A DNA stretch of 64,000 nt, taken from positions 2,604,001-2,668,000 of the forward strand of contig CM057064.1 in NCBI GenBank assembly GCA_029945375.1. The letters are read 5' to 3'. Source of the stretch: Agaricus subrufescens. Its lineage: Eukaryota > Basidiomycota > Agaricomycetes > Agaricales > Agaricaceae. The notes under the pieces are model-generated. The model saw only the letters and a program-made list of their open reading frames with translations. It was not told the DNA's origin and did no database searches. This document shows, in pieces, positions 47,860-59,707 of the stretch; positions within the stretch are counted from its first letter, which is position 1; every line of letters begins with the position of its first letter. A program made the translations under genes and the position numbers.

Positions 47860-50800
47860 ATGAAAGGGAATTCGATCTGGCTATGGACCGGGTCGTGTTT
47901 GGCGACGGTCTTGTTGGTCTTGATGTCGGTCTCGGTGTCGTCGATGGTCTCTGCGAGGACTCCTGTGCTCTCACGAGCGGCCGCGGCAAGGACGGACGAC
48001 GTCAAATTTGATAATTACAGTTTGACTTTGAAAGGCCAGAGGGTGTTCCTCTAGTGAGTCGTAACAACGTGTCGAACCGCATTCGACTCACTGCTGAAAT
48101 AGCTCGGGTGAATTCCATACCTTCCGGCTGCCCGTACCATCGCTATGGCCCGATATTCTCCAAAAGGTCAAAGCATCCGGTTTGAATGCAGTCAGTGTCT
48201 ATCTCCATATGGGCCTCGTCAATCCAGCACCTGGTGTTGTCGACTTTGGCAGTTTCCGTGCACTGCAACCCCTTTATGACGCGGCCAAGGCAGCTGGCAT
48301 ATGGATAGTCTTGCGTCCAGGTGAGCCTCTGCCAGTTATCTATCTGGATTGTACGTCTCATGATATATATAGGGCCTGTGAGTACGCGTAAATGCATTTA
48401 TTCCCATTCTCATGTCTACAGTATATAAATGCCGAAACAACCGCGGGAGGAATAGCTCACTGGGCTACGAGCGAAGTCGCCGGGAACCTTCGCACGAACG
48501 CTTCTGACTGGAAAGCCGCATGGCAACCGTATATTCAAGGAATTATTCAAGCCACTGAACCGAATCAAATCTCAAGTGGCGGCCCGGTAATTGGTGTGTC
48601 GTGTATGAATGTACCTCGCTCTATCGTATTGACAAAGATTTAGCCATCCAAATTGACAATGAATACTCGCAAAATCCTATTACGCACGCAGAATACTTTG
48701 TTGATCTAGAAAATGCATATCATGCCTCTGACATTGTGGTCCCTTTGACTTACAATGACCCGGGCATGGGCCAAAACTTTATCAATGGAACGGTGAGTAT
48801 ATGCGTCCGTGCCGCGAAAATATCAAATTAAACTAGTGTCAGGGTGCTGTGGATCTCTATGGGTACAATATGAGTGATTCCTATAGAAACATCTGCTGAA
48901 GCAGTATCAGGCTGGATTCGTATCCACAAGGATTTGATTGCTCGAATCCGACTAGATGGAGGGGTGTCGTCACGAACTACCATCAATACCATGCCCAAGT
49001 CAATCCTGCGCAACCTTTCTACTTCCCCGGTATGATAGGCATTTCTGGCGCCATCTTTGATTCTTATCCGTGTCTAGAGTTCCAGGGGGGATCGTTTGAT
49101 GCATGGGGACCAACAGCGCCTGGTATGTGCATCCTGCGGCCTTATATTTTTGGTCATACATATAATAAGCTATCTAGGCTATGGCCCATGTCGTCAATTG
49201 ACAGGTCCTGATTTCCAATCTGTGTTCAATCACCAATTATGGTCCAGTAACGCTAAACTGATTAATTACTATATGCTCTACGGGTAGGCGTTTCGGGCTT
49301 AGCGGCGTCCTTTCACGCTCATTTCTTATCAAGTGGAACGTCCTGGGGCGGAATTCCGTTCCCTGGTGTATATACTTCATACGACTATGGAGCTTCCGTG
49401 AGTCTCCTTGAACACGCTCACTCACAAAGAAGTGTGTTTGATCTCTTCGCGACAGATCTTGGAGAACCGCGATATAGGCACCAAATTTGATGAACTCAAG
49501 CGGCAGGGTCTCTTCCTCCGTAGCACCCCAGACTTCTATAAGACAGATTGGGTGGCGGATTCTTCAACTGGACTTGCTGTCTCGACCAACACAAACGCCT
49601 TCATCACCTTACTGCGGAACCCGGACACAGGGAGTCAGTTTTTCATTGCCAGGCAGGCAGATGCTACTTCAACGTAAGTTGTCAGGTCGCTTGAATGTGC
49701 TTATTGAGCTGAAAATATCTCAGGGCGATAACGACTTTCAAATTAAATGTTACTACAAGCGCTGGTTCACTGCAAATCCCCACCGTTGCGAACGCGATCA
49801 CGCTCGGCGGACGCGAGTCAAAGGTCATTGTAACGGATTACACGTTCGGTGCATCCTCGAAAGTCCTCTATGCAACGGCCTCGGTCTTCTTCGCCGGCAC
49901 AATCGACGGACGCGCCGTCCTCTTCCTACACGGAAATTCTTCTCAACAACACGAAGCTTCTATCCAACTCACGGGAACCCCAAGCAATCTGGCTCAACCA
50001 TCGTCCACGAAAGTTACAGAGACCAAGGGCACCAAGTTCACTACGTTTACCATCCTTTCCGGGCTCTCGGGGCTGGCAACTCTGTATGATTCCGACACCC
50101 AACTTATCCTGTATGCGGACTCGGATACAGCAGCAACGTTCTGGGCCCCTGTCATCCCTGGAGCAGCTAGTGACCCATTCCGCAATTATTGGAGTTTCGG
50201 CTCGAACCAGACTGTCCTAGTCGGTGGGCCTCACCTCGTTCGAAATGCTTCTCTCCTCTCAGGTGGCCAAGTGCTGTCACTGACCGGAGATCTCAGAGAA
50301 AGCGTTCGATTGACAGTCATCGGTCCCAGGACTCTCCGGCAAATAACTTGGAATGGTGATAGCATTACACCTGATGGACTCGCTCCTCCATCTGCTACTG
50401 GGTCCCTTGTTGTGCAAGTTAACTTGCATAATGATGTTACCGGGATTAGTGTACCCAAATTAACGGGATGGAGGTTCAAGGATAGTCTTCCGGAAGTCAA
50501 TCAAGCAAACTTCAATGATGCTACTTGGACTTTGGCGAATAAGACGACGACGAACATTCCTAATAAACCACTGTATGGAGATGGAAGAGTTTTGTATGGC
50601 TGTGATTATGGGTTGTGAGTTGTTCCTGCATTATTGGTGACGGTACAGCTTTAACTGAATCGGGTACGAATAGCTGTGAGAATATTGTTCTGTGGAGAGG
50701 GCATTTCACCTCGACCGGACAGGAGAGGACTTTGAACCTGTCGATCAATGGTGGAGAAGGTACGCCTCGCGACCAATGAGGTGGTGTTAGGTGATCCTGA

Positions 50801-51971
50801 TGGGAGACTCTTCCAGCCTTTGCCGCTAGCGTTTGGCTTAACAGCGTTTTCTTGGATACTTCATTTGGAAAGTACGTTCAAGACATTTTCCTATACGGTT
50901 GACTTTTTTCGCTAACAATTTGTCAAGTTCGACGAACAATCGAAACTCGATCGGTGAGGTCGATAAGAGGTTTACTATACCCGCTGGTGCGTTGCGGAGT
51001 GGAGATAATGTTGTGACGGTTGTTCAGGTGTGTTTTGATTTCGACTTGTTTCGATGATGTGCTTAAACACACTCACACAGGACAATATGGGCCATGATGA
51101 GAGTGACTGTAAGCTTTTATGCCCACTTTTCCGAGATGATCAGGAATTGAAATTGTCTCCAATCCAGCCGAAAAGAGTCCCCGCGGTATCAGAGGCTTCG
51201 CGCTCGGAGGGGGAACATTTGGTGCTTGGAGGGTCCAAGGAAAGGTCGGAGGATACCGAGGGTGGGCTTCCAATCTAATTATCTCAACCATTAACCTGAC
51301 ATTCACCTTCTCTTTGCTAGTTTCCTTGACAAGACACGAGGTATGATTCTGTCTTATGGTTGTTTTCCGAGTTTTGACACATCACCATTCAGGTGTTCTC
51401 AACGAAGGTGGACTCTTCGGCGAACGTCAGGGCTGGCATTTGCCCGGTTTCGACACTTCCAGTTGGCAACAGCGCGATCTATCACTAGGTCTTCCTAATC
51501 AAAAGGCTGGCGTCGGGTTCTTTGTCACCACTTTCAACTTGAATATCCCGCCAGACATTGATGCGATGATTTCCTTCACATTTGGGGAACCTTTGGGACA
51601 ACCATATCGTGTGTATCTGTTCGTTAATGGGTGGATGATGGGTAAACGTGTTGGGAACTTGGGGTATGTTTCATGTAGGGTTGTTCCGAAGTTGGGAATA
51701 CTAAATGATTGTGTGAAGGCCGCAAGCGAAATTCCCCGTACATGAGGGGATTCTTAATTATCGTGGAACGAAGTGAGTGTCCTTCTCACAAACTTGTTGC
51801 TGAGTATGCATTTACGCGATATTCAGCACGGTGGCCGTCGCTTTGTGGGCAATGTTGCCCAACACTACGGTTCAACCGAATTTGCAGTTGACGCTTGATT
51901 CTGTATATGAAGGTGGAGTAGGGAACGTTCAAGTCAATAACCCGCAGTGGTCACCGACAGGGAGGACGTAA
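47860..51971 (+). CDS. secreted beta-galactosidase, glycoside hydrolase family 35
   Basis: Twenty-one exons join without any frame break to 1,008 residues (ATG 47860); an in-frame ATG at 47692 would add 56 residues ahead of the signal segment. A hydrophobic leader (IWLWTGSCLATVLLVLMSVS) is followed by the GH35 barrel: SGEFHTFRLP, NAVSVYLHMGLVNP, RPGPYINAE, QIDNEY (acid/base Glu, codon 48661-48663), LYGLDSYPQGFDC and PEFQGGSFDAWGP (nucleophile Glu, codon split 49029/49078-49079). MLYGGTSWGG and SYDYGA come next, then the jelly-roll domains of fungal LacA-type enzymes to PQWSPTGRT. It releases terminal beta-linked galactose from plant polysaccharides. Main exons: 47860-48053, 48103-48320, 48373-48377, 48422-48593, 48644-48792, 48843-48862, 48911-49029, 49078-49122, 49205-49283, 49334-49397, 49456-49673, 49724-50614, 50674-50759, 50817-50871, 50928-51027, 51081-51108, 51168-51261, 51321-51340, 51393-51663, 51719-51772, 51827-51971. 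Confidence 0.92.
48373..48377 (+). other. 5-nt microexon of the beta-galactosidase
   Basis: The five bases GGCCT lie between an AG acceptor and a GTGAGT donor. They are required to read R-P-G-P-Y-I-N-A-E. Skipping them shifts the frame and destroys the conserved motif. Flanking introns are 52 and 44 bp. Confidence 0.8.
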
Positions 51972-53606
51972 GGGGGTATGCGTACATAAAATGTTGAGCG
52001 TAGACCTGAATATAACTGACTATGCTTGATTGCTCGAGAGACGAGCAACCGACTTTGGAGATGAATCAAAAAACTCGATGACCTAGTGGCTATCCTGGAC
52101 TTCAAACCAAGTGAGAAGCCTATAAAGACACCGTGGAAGACGCAGTATTGGAGTTCGGAAGATACTGATAGTATAACAAAATGATATTAGTAACAGATCC
52201 ACTGTTCTTCAAGCACTTGTAGAGGCTGGGGAGTAGCAAAAACAAAAATAAAGAGTTATACTTGATATACGTCCATGCTAGGCCTTTCAGCTCTCGAAAC
52301 CGTCGGAGGTAGTAAAAGACCTCAAGGTGGGAAGCATGCAACTTATATTATCCTTTCGAAAATATTCTTCCAACTTGTAATGGTTAGCCTCGACATATTT
52401 TGGGTTCGGCCTCGTGCTGATTCTTTGTTGTGAGGCTTTAGAGCGACAACTCGGGATAAGACCAAACATTGATACATCTCCTCCGGGAGCCGGATACACA
52501 ATGTCAATAGTAGAATATACGAGACCGTAGCAATGTGAGTGGGGGAGTGGAAGGCCTGGAGGGTTTAGTCGTCTCCAGGTCTCCAGGTGGTGAAAATGAG
52601 GTTGGAACGGCATCGGGTCGGGGCTCGCAGAAAAGTGCGGACGCGCTTGCGGACGCGGACCCGCGTGTTGTCCGCGCTTTTTCCCGAAAAGGGATCGAGT
52701 CCGCGTTGGACCCGCGCCCCCCAGATAGCATCCAGCCGATCAAGCCGACTGGCACGTCGTATAGGGACCGCTCTGGAGAGAAATGATAGCTTTATAAACC
52801 AGTTTACCCTAATACACACTCGCTGATTGTAATAGAGATATAGAAAGACGTATTATATAGAAAGTTAAGCCACCGCGACCCTCATCAGTTCTTTAAAACA
52901 CGCAGAAAAGCATACTCCATCCCATTTTCTATTGACTGTGGGGAAAATAGACACCGTCTCACCGGCCTTTGGAGGTATGTGGGCCGTCGCGAACGCTTTC
53001 CGCGACCGACCGAAGAAGCGAACGGTGAGGTGCATTGGCAGACTCTTGGGCTCATCCCGGCTATGGTGAGCGCCGCCCCTGCCTAACGTCAATAGCGAGC
53101 GCACTGGAATACAGCAGACGCACGTTACCAGGCCCACAAGCGGACCGTTCAATCCAAGCTTTTTACGGCGACCCAAAAGACCTGGCCACAACAGTGGCAG
53201 GTAAGTGTCTAGAGCCGTTTGGTCGGCCTGGGATAAACCCGCGAACTTGTGCGGCCCGTATATTCGAACGAAGGGTCGCTTGATGAAAGACCGAATATGA
53301 CGACTGACAAGCACCAAGGTCAGTGGCATTCAATACAAACAGCGCTTACACTTACCAGGGCTTGGGGAGAGCGGCCATCGATGCGGTAAGAACTGAGAGG
53401 GAGCCAAAGTTTATTCGATTAATTAAGGAGGGCGCAGCCACCTCCCATACTTGATACATGTACACATCTGTCGAGAAACCTCGCTCCAGGACACGTCCAT
53501 TCGACAAATAAATTCTCGCTGGTTCATCAACGCTTCATGACCAGTAACCACAATACCGAGCGATGGCGTACTGGTTTATGAGAGATTCATCGCACTTTAT
53601 TTCCAG
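51972..53606. other. spacer with a CpG-rich patch
   Basis: Mostly ordinary DNA. From about 52600 to 52730 the base composition jumps, with repeated GCGGACGCG/CCGCG words on both strands. The open frames there (both strands, all reading the same CpG words) are artefacts of composition. The patch resembles the array in front of the large transposase gene at 54.1 kb and may be a solo end or a small non-autonomous relative. Confidence 0.4.
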
Positions 53607-53833
53607 GAGGATGGATCCAATTTCTCGAACGGCATCATATCTTGCAATCCCCCTCTGACGCTGTACGGATCCATAGCGTGTTTCAGGCGAAGAACGATTA
53701 TTGCTTCAAGAACAAAATCGTTATCCACTCCTTCTCTTCCCTCGAGCGTTGCCTTCAAGATGCGGGATTTGTGAATGTGGGGTTTGTGAATGTGAAGGCT
53801 CTTGAGAAACGAGGTTTACCGTTGGGTTCATAG
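53607..53833 (+). pseudogene. remnant of a SAM-dependent methyltransferase (C-terminal exon)
   Basis: After an acceptor at 53606 the frame reads GGWIQFLE and ends SLERCLQDAGFVNV plus KALEKRGLPLGS. This matches the strand-helix-strand close of fungal class I methyltransferases (usual pattern GGW.e..E ... l..aGF.dv ... k.PlG). A 15-nt duplication repeats GFVNV. No start, SAM-binding glycine loop or upstream exons were found, so it is a fragment. Family assignment is moderate. Confidence 0.4.
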
Positions 53834-54135
53834 GGAGGCGAGATTGGTATTGGAGGATGGAAAGTGATGAGGAATTTTCTGCGTGGTTCAGTCCAACATT
53901 GCGAGCAGAGATCTCACCAAGCAGCGCTATACCTGCTTTGCCACTGTTCACGAGGACGACCGAAGCACTTGAAAGGTCGGCTGCAAAGGTCTGGCCAGTA
54001 CCACATTAGAGCGTGTATTCAAAGTAGTACAAATATAGGTTCTGTGAAGCCAAAAGTGGCAACACACTTACCAAAAGGAAACCCATCACAACGTCATTTG
54101 ATCAGCACCACTCATAGACTCAGTAATGCGAGATC

Positions 54136-54420
54136 AGGGTTCTTTTGCAGGTACCCGCGTCGTGTGCGGGTTGAGTCCGCATCATCCGCATGCAGACCGC
54201 ATTCTGACCGCGTCGACCCCTGATTGGTCCGCGCCTGCCGCATCTGCCCGCGCAAGCCCGCGTCGAGTTGTCATTGGTCCGCGCCTTTCCGAGTGCGGAT
54301 GAGAGACATCCGCGTCGTGCAAACAAAGACCGCGTGGCTCCCGCACCTAGAGATGGCCCGCGTCCTATTGGGGCCAGTGTGGCGGTGCCCGCCCGCCGGC
54401 ATTTCCTAACTCGGCCCACT
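54136..54420. repeat. CpG-rich array of CCGCG words, putative subterminal region of the MULE element
   Basis: Some fifteen CCGC or CCGCG words with variable spacing, many as YCCGCGTC or TCCGCGCC, fill about 280 bp. The array begins abruptly near GGGTTCTTTTGCAGG (54136) and ends about 200 bp before the transposase start. Clustered short words next to a transposase gene are typical of transposase-binding subterminal repeats. The element's true 5' end and target-site duplication cannot be set because its 3' end is outside the window. Confidence 0.45.
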
Positions 54421-54624
54421 CTCCGGCCGCATACAAACCCAAAACGGTAGAGAGAAATGCAGGGACGTAATATTTCTTGACAAAACCATTCCTGTAATAT
54501 CGCGATAAGTACAAAATACAATCTCAAACACGTACCACTGGGTATTAGGGGTTGAAAAATTTTCTCCTTCTTTCTGTACTCCACGCAGACCCAAATACTT
54601 CGCCAAACAGGCACCTGAGAGAGC

Positions 54625-57600
54625 ATGGTAAGTCACTGAATCCGACGAAGCCCTTACCTGCCCGCCTTATTCTACCATTAGGAATTCATTCGTTATGTCG
54701 CTAAGTACTTCAGTACCGAGCGCCCCTCCTCAATCACCACCCCGCAAGCTGAGACCTCAGCCCTACGTTTGGGAGGTGAGGACATCACTGAACCCGCGAC
54801 GTCTCCTCCACCTATAGGGACGTCAGGTACAGCATTGGGGGGGCAAGCCTTGACTGAACCCAAGACGTCTGCTCCACCTATGGGGACTCAACCCGCAACC
54901 TCTCCTCCTCCCCTTGGGACTACCGCAACCTCTCCTCCTCCCCTTGGGACTCAAACCGCAACCTCTCCTCCAGCTATAGCGACCTCCGGTACACCTGTGG
55001 GCGGGGAAGTCTTCACTCAACCCGCAACGTGTCCTCCACCTATAGGGACTCAACCGCCCACCTCTTTTCCGGCTATAGGGTCGTCAGGTCCACGTTTGGC
55101 CGGGGAAGTCTGCACTGAACCCGCAACCTCTCCTCCACCTATGGGGACTCAACGCACAACATCTCTTCCACCTATGGGGACCTCAGCTCCACCTTTGGGC
55201 GGCCAGGTCTTCACTCGACCCGTCGCCTCGCCTCCACCTATGGAAACTTTTGTTCCAGTTTGGGGGTTAACTGGTGAAGTCCTTGGTTATCGTGCCCTCG
55301 GTAACGAACACCGCATTCCTCAACCACCTCCGGCACCTGATACCCAGTTGGCAACAGCTGCCATCAATCCCCACCATTATATACCTCACTTGGCCACACC
55401 TCCCGTCAATCCCCCCCATTTGATATACCAGGAGCCGTCACCTCCTGCCAATCCTCCCAAAACTACTTACCAGTTGCCAACTCCCCTCAATTCCCCCGCT
55501 ACTATACCCCAGTTGCCAACACCTCCCGTCAATATACCGCCACCTATATCCCAGTTCAACTCATCTCAACAAATCTCTATTCAGAACCGACCGGCCCAGA
55601 TACAGCCCAATCGATCGCCCACAGCCTCTGAGTTTCCAATCGACCTGAAAACAAGGCCGAACCCTTCAACATGGGATGGTTGGCCAGACAACGATTGGAC
55701 TCACCTTTTCACCTGGGAGGAATATGTTTTGACAGGAGGGTTACGATCGGGATGGGCGCATAAATCAGGTACCTCGCGCAAAGGCTCACGAAATGCTGAC
55801 ACGCCAGATGGCGGGTTTCGTACCAAACGCGACTGTCGAGGGGTCTTCACCTGTTGCAACTTGGAATGCAAAGTCAGGCTTCGGCCTCATGTTGATCGAA
55901 AGGTCTTTGAGGAGCAGAAGACCAAAGTGGCCTGTGACTTGTGTCATTTACCCTTGGTATACGAGTCATGCGAGGCGTACGATACGCTGACGAGGTACAA
56001 CGACGGTTGCTTCTACCAACACACGGGTACTCACAGTCATGCACGTCCGCCAGTGAAGACCGCTATGCCATGGGAAGCCGAACTTTTCAAGAGTCACATA
56101 ATGGCGCACCCAGCAGCGACACCGGCTCAGCTTCGCGTAGGCGTCTCCACATTAACAGGTAGAACACCACCCGTCTCCGACTTCTCGGAGGCCTATACCA
56201 ATCCCGATCGGGTCGCCGCACAGCGTCAAAAAATTCTTCAGCCCTTCAAGCAATCCTCTGCTGGAGATAACTTTTTCCATCAAGTCCAAGAATTTGACGG
56301 CAAATTCCCAGGCTTCATATTGCATCGTTCCATCCAGGTCTTGCCTAAAGCTGTGTTCGTGATTCAAACACCCTGGATGAGGCAACAAAGCGTTCACCAC
56401 ACGGCCCTCGAGGACTCACTTAACGGAATTGTCACCAATGGTGCCCACGGATTTTGGAGGAATCCTACCGCCGTGCTTCAAGTCTCTTCGATATATTCCA
56501 TCACTCTTTCGCGCTGGATACCTGTGATTATTTCGTATATGGACGGGCATAGCGCATACGAATTCCAAGTGCATTTCTTCTATCTATTCCAGGGTATTGC
56601 GGAGGTTGTGAGGGCCCAAGGGGAAGATTCTGAACTAGACGGCAACGACCTTGATACACATTTCGCCACGGTAAGTCAGATGTTTTCACGGTTATATCAT
56701 CTTACTCACTGCGTTTCAGGTTGTGGACTTTAGTCAAGCCCAGCGAGAAGGATTTATATTGGCGTATATTGACTTCATGTCCAACCAGCCAGGCGAGACC
56801 AGACCAACGGCCACGCTTCGTGCGCGTGCAGAGTCACTTCTCAAAGGTTGCCACGAGCACTTCCGCCAAGCTGTGGCTCGCGTTGCGGCGAAACACGCTG
56901 TTGTTGATCCTACTCTTCACGACGACTTCATGACCCGCTGCATGAGACTATCCCAGGTGTCGTCCTATGACTCTTATGAGAATATAGCCCGCGGGCTTAT
57001 GAAAGATTACCCGCGTACGGCCAAATTCTTGGAGTGGTGGCTAAGGCGGCCCATAGCCAAGATGATTATGAAATCTCAACGCGTGATGGAGGAGAATTTG
57101 TGGATGGCCATCCCTGACACGACGAATGCTCAAGAAGCTGGACATTGGTCCATGTATTCCTCCACCGGGACCAATCACACCCTGATGTCCGGGTTGGAAG
57201 CCTTGGTGGCAGCGGTTAACAGCTTTCAGACTATGGATGCCGCCGCTCTGAGTACGTTGCTTCCATTCATCGTCCTTTCTGAGGCTTAATCATCTTGTAG
57301 CGGGACAAAAAACTCACTACGGATCCGAATCTCGAGGGGCCCGAATGGCGCGGGCTCATGGGCGAACGCACCCACACCGTGATCCTGCTGCCAGCGCGGC
57401 AAAGGTCTACGTCAACGATGGCAGAGCGCCGGACACCATGGCGAAGCTAGTAACCAACAAATCGCCGTTGAAGCAACTTCGAGAGATAGCCGGAACTCTG
57501 GGTAAGACCTTTGGTACCAACTACTTTAATTGGAAGTCGAATTCGTGCTGGCTTGATGTCAGTCTGGCCCTGCTTGACAATGCTATCTATCGTGGATGGA

Positions 57601-59707
57601 AAGATTTTGATGAAGTCTACCTCCCTGTTTTGGATGCCGGGGGCGTGAGCATCGTCCTCAATTGCATTACGCGAATCCGTAATGTAAAGGACAATCCTCA
57701 GCCAGACACTGAGACGAGTCCCTCGAAATCTCTTGACGTGCAACGAGACCTGGTCCGGGAGTGTCTCCTTCAGGAAAACATTATTGCCGATCTAGAATCA
57801 CCGGACATGGTCTTCGTGAGTGCCATGTCTTTAATAAGACCGCCTAGTTACTTACCGTGTCCTACAGGCATGGTTTTCATCTCTTTTTCGCCGGGCCGAC
57901 GCCACTCATTCGTTGACAGACGACGATCGGCTGGTGCCCTTTTTCTTCCCCATGTATTGCGATGTACATAAATGTACAGGCTCGCAAGCCACCGATGGTC
58001 TTCACCTCGAGATTTCCCCTCGCTTAAGGCCTTTGTACACTATCCAGCTTGGGCCGGCGGAGTTTGAGTCGACCAAGGGCCTCTTGACCGAGTGGTTTAA
58101 GCGTTTTTTGGCGTTTACCCCCACTCCCGGCCTCAGTTGTTGGAGAGAGTCGGAGGACGATGGAAGGCTATGTGACGGCCGTCGCACCGACTATCGCCGT
58201 TTTGTTGTTTCGCTGCCGGTGATCTTCGTCATAGAATTTGTCCAAGACAATCTTTACCGACCCGTGGAGTGGCGTATACCCGTTAAATTGCTTCCTCCCG
58301 GATACTCTCACATCACCAAGTTGCACGACGTGGCATATGAGCTTGTGGGTGTGAGCTTGGTCGCAGAAGCCACCTCAACAACCAACCATTTTACAGCAAG
58401 ATGGTATGATCCTGAAGACAAGGAGGTGTATGAATATAATGACATGTGGCATGGGGGAAGAGCACAGGCTATGGGCCCAATGTCATATAAACACCATGTC
58501 GGCGGTCATCCTGTCATAGTACCCGCCAAGCATGCCGTTCACCACGCCGTCTATCGCCTCCGGGGGGGTCTGAAAGCTCAGGAGGCGTTTTTTAACGCCC
58601 GCGTGGCCAAACTGAAGACGACCCTGAATGTAGTTATCCACAAGGAATTCCCCGCAAACGCCACCAACGTGCACTTAGGTGGGAAACTTGTTCCATTGCC
58701 CTCCAACCTTCGTACATGGATAAAAAACGACAAGAATCGAGGCCTGTTCAAAGAATATGTCCACCCCTCGCAACCAAGCAAAATGTTCAATCAGGTCTAT
58801 CCAGAATCCCCCACTCCTGAGTCGGAGGAGGCGCTTGCTGGCCACGAGAAGCCAAACAGAGACCCATACAGCAGCCTGAAGACGCCCGATCCCGAGGACG
58901 ACCTTCCATCATTACATCTTCCTACTCCACAGACCAAACAGGTCAGCCTACCAGCCGAACTGGCTTCTATCGAACCGTCTGTGGCTAAGGCGGAGCCGCG
59001 ACCCGACCAGGTGCAGGCTCCTCTCATGCCTGACTTGGTGCTGGCTGATGATCTTGTTGCGACGGCCCCGGCCTCCAATGACCACGCGCCTGCGCCGAAT
59101 AATACAGTTGTGGCACCCCCGAAAGATACTTTGGCGCTTGGTCGTCCTCCTTTACATCAGCCTAAGCCTCGCATTCCGCTTCGAGACTTTCCTGCAGTAT
59201 TCGCGGAAATAGATGCGATGATGAACGCCACAGATGCTTTCTTGGAGGAATATGATTCGGATTTGGACAGAGCGGAGGGCCCGAGACCAGCGAATGCGCG
59301 ACAGCTTGAACCGCACAACAGGGCGGCATCCCTTATTAACTGTCGATGTGGAGCCGCCGGAACCGCCGATATATTCCAATACATCGCCCCCGGTGAGGGA
59401 GCTAGGATCGCGTGCGCCAAGTGCAAGCGTCAGAGTCATATCGCCTGTCAACCGTATGGACGACCTGCGGACGCAAGTTGGCTATGTCATGATTGTCAGC
59501 CCACAGGCAGGCAAGGAGTGGAAAAAAGTGCGACTCACCGACGGTATGGGGCGCATTGTCTTCTGAGGTCTCTTTACTGAAAACCAGTCCAGCATGCTCA
59601 CAGATGTGTGGCAAATCAGCCGGCCTCTGGCAGAGCGATTGAGGCCTGGAGTCGGCGCACTTTGTCGGCTAGGAGACTTTCATTATCCTGTACGGTTGCT
59701 TACTTAC
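54625..59707 (+). CDS. giant MULE-type transposase with GCM1 zinc domain, USP-like protease and PHD finger (3' end broken by LTR insertion)
   Basis: Exons: ATG alone (54625-54627), 54682-56670, 56720-57251, 57301-57815 and 57868 onward, ending at 59580 (1,583 residues) or splicing 59543/59593 into the insertion at 59708. Order: Pro/Thr-rich repeats (54.78-55.6 kb); a WRKY-GCM1-type zinc domain (CRGVFTCC ... THSHARPP, 55.83-56.06 kb); a MULE DDE core with Asp in LEDSLNGIV (56413), Asp in VVDFSQAQR (56726) and Glu in NAQEAGHWSMYSS (57134). A USP/C19-like cysteine-protease domain follows: NSCWLDVSLALL (Cys 57546), NHFTARWYD (His 58387), YEYNDM (Asp 58441). A PHD finger (59.33-59.51 kb) is last. 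All catalytic residues are kept. GCM1-type fingers in MULE transposases are known; a USP-like domain and a PHD finger in the same protein are unusual. The one-codon first exon is a prediction. Confidence 0.75.
54790..55250 (+). repeat. degenerate Pro/Thr-coding minisatellite
   Basis: Repeats of about 24-30 nt, and longer blocks of about 110 nt, encode variants of TSPPPxGT and GGEVFTEPAT. Some neighbouring units are identical at DNA level, which indicates recent slippage. They form the disordered N-terminus of the transposase. Confidence 0.65.

Larger units (their letters stand above)
54130..59707 (+). mobile_element. MULE (Mutator-like) DNA transposon, 5' part, interrupted at 59707
   Basis: Transposase gene plus upstream CpG-rich array. 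Terminal inverted repeats and the 8-11-bp target duplication expected of MULEs cannot be verified, since the 3' end lies beyond the nested retrotransposon. Confidence 0.5.

Noticed and set aside
47293..48005. Two long minus-strand open frames overlapping the beta-galactosidase 5' end
   Set aside because: They lie opposite the well-supported signal peptide and first exon of the GH35 gene and have no splice links or recognisable motif.
52504..52826. Overlapping open frames on both strands in the CpG-rich patch
   Set aside because: Arg/Ala/Pro-rich readings of the same CCGCG words in several frames; a composition effect, not coding.
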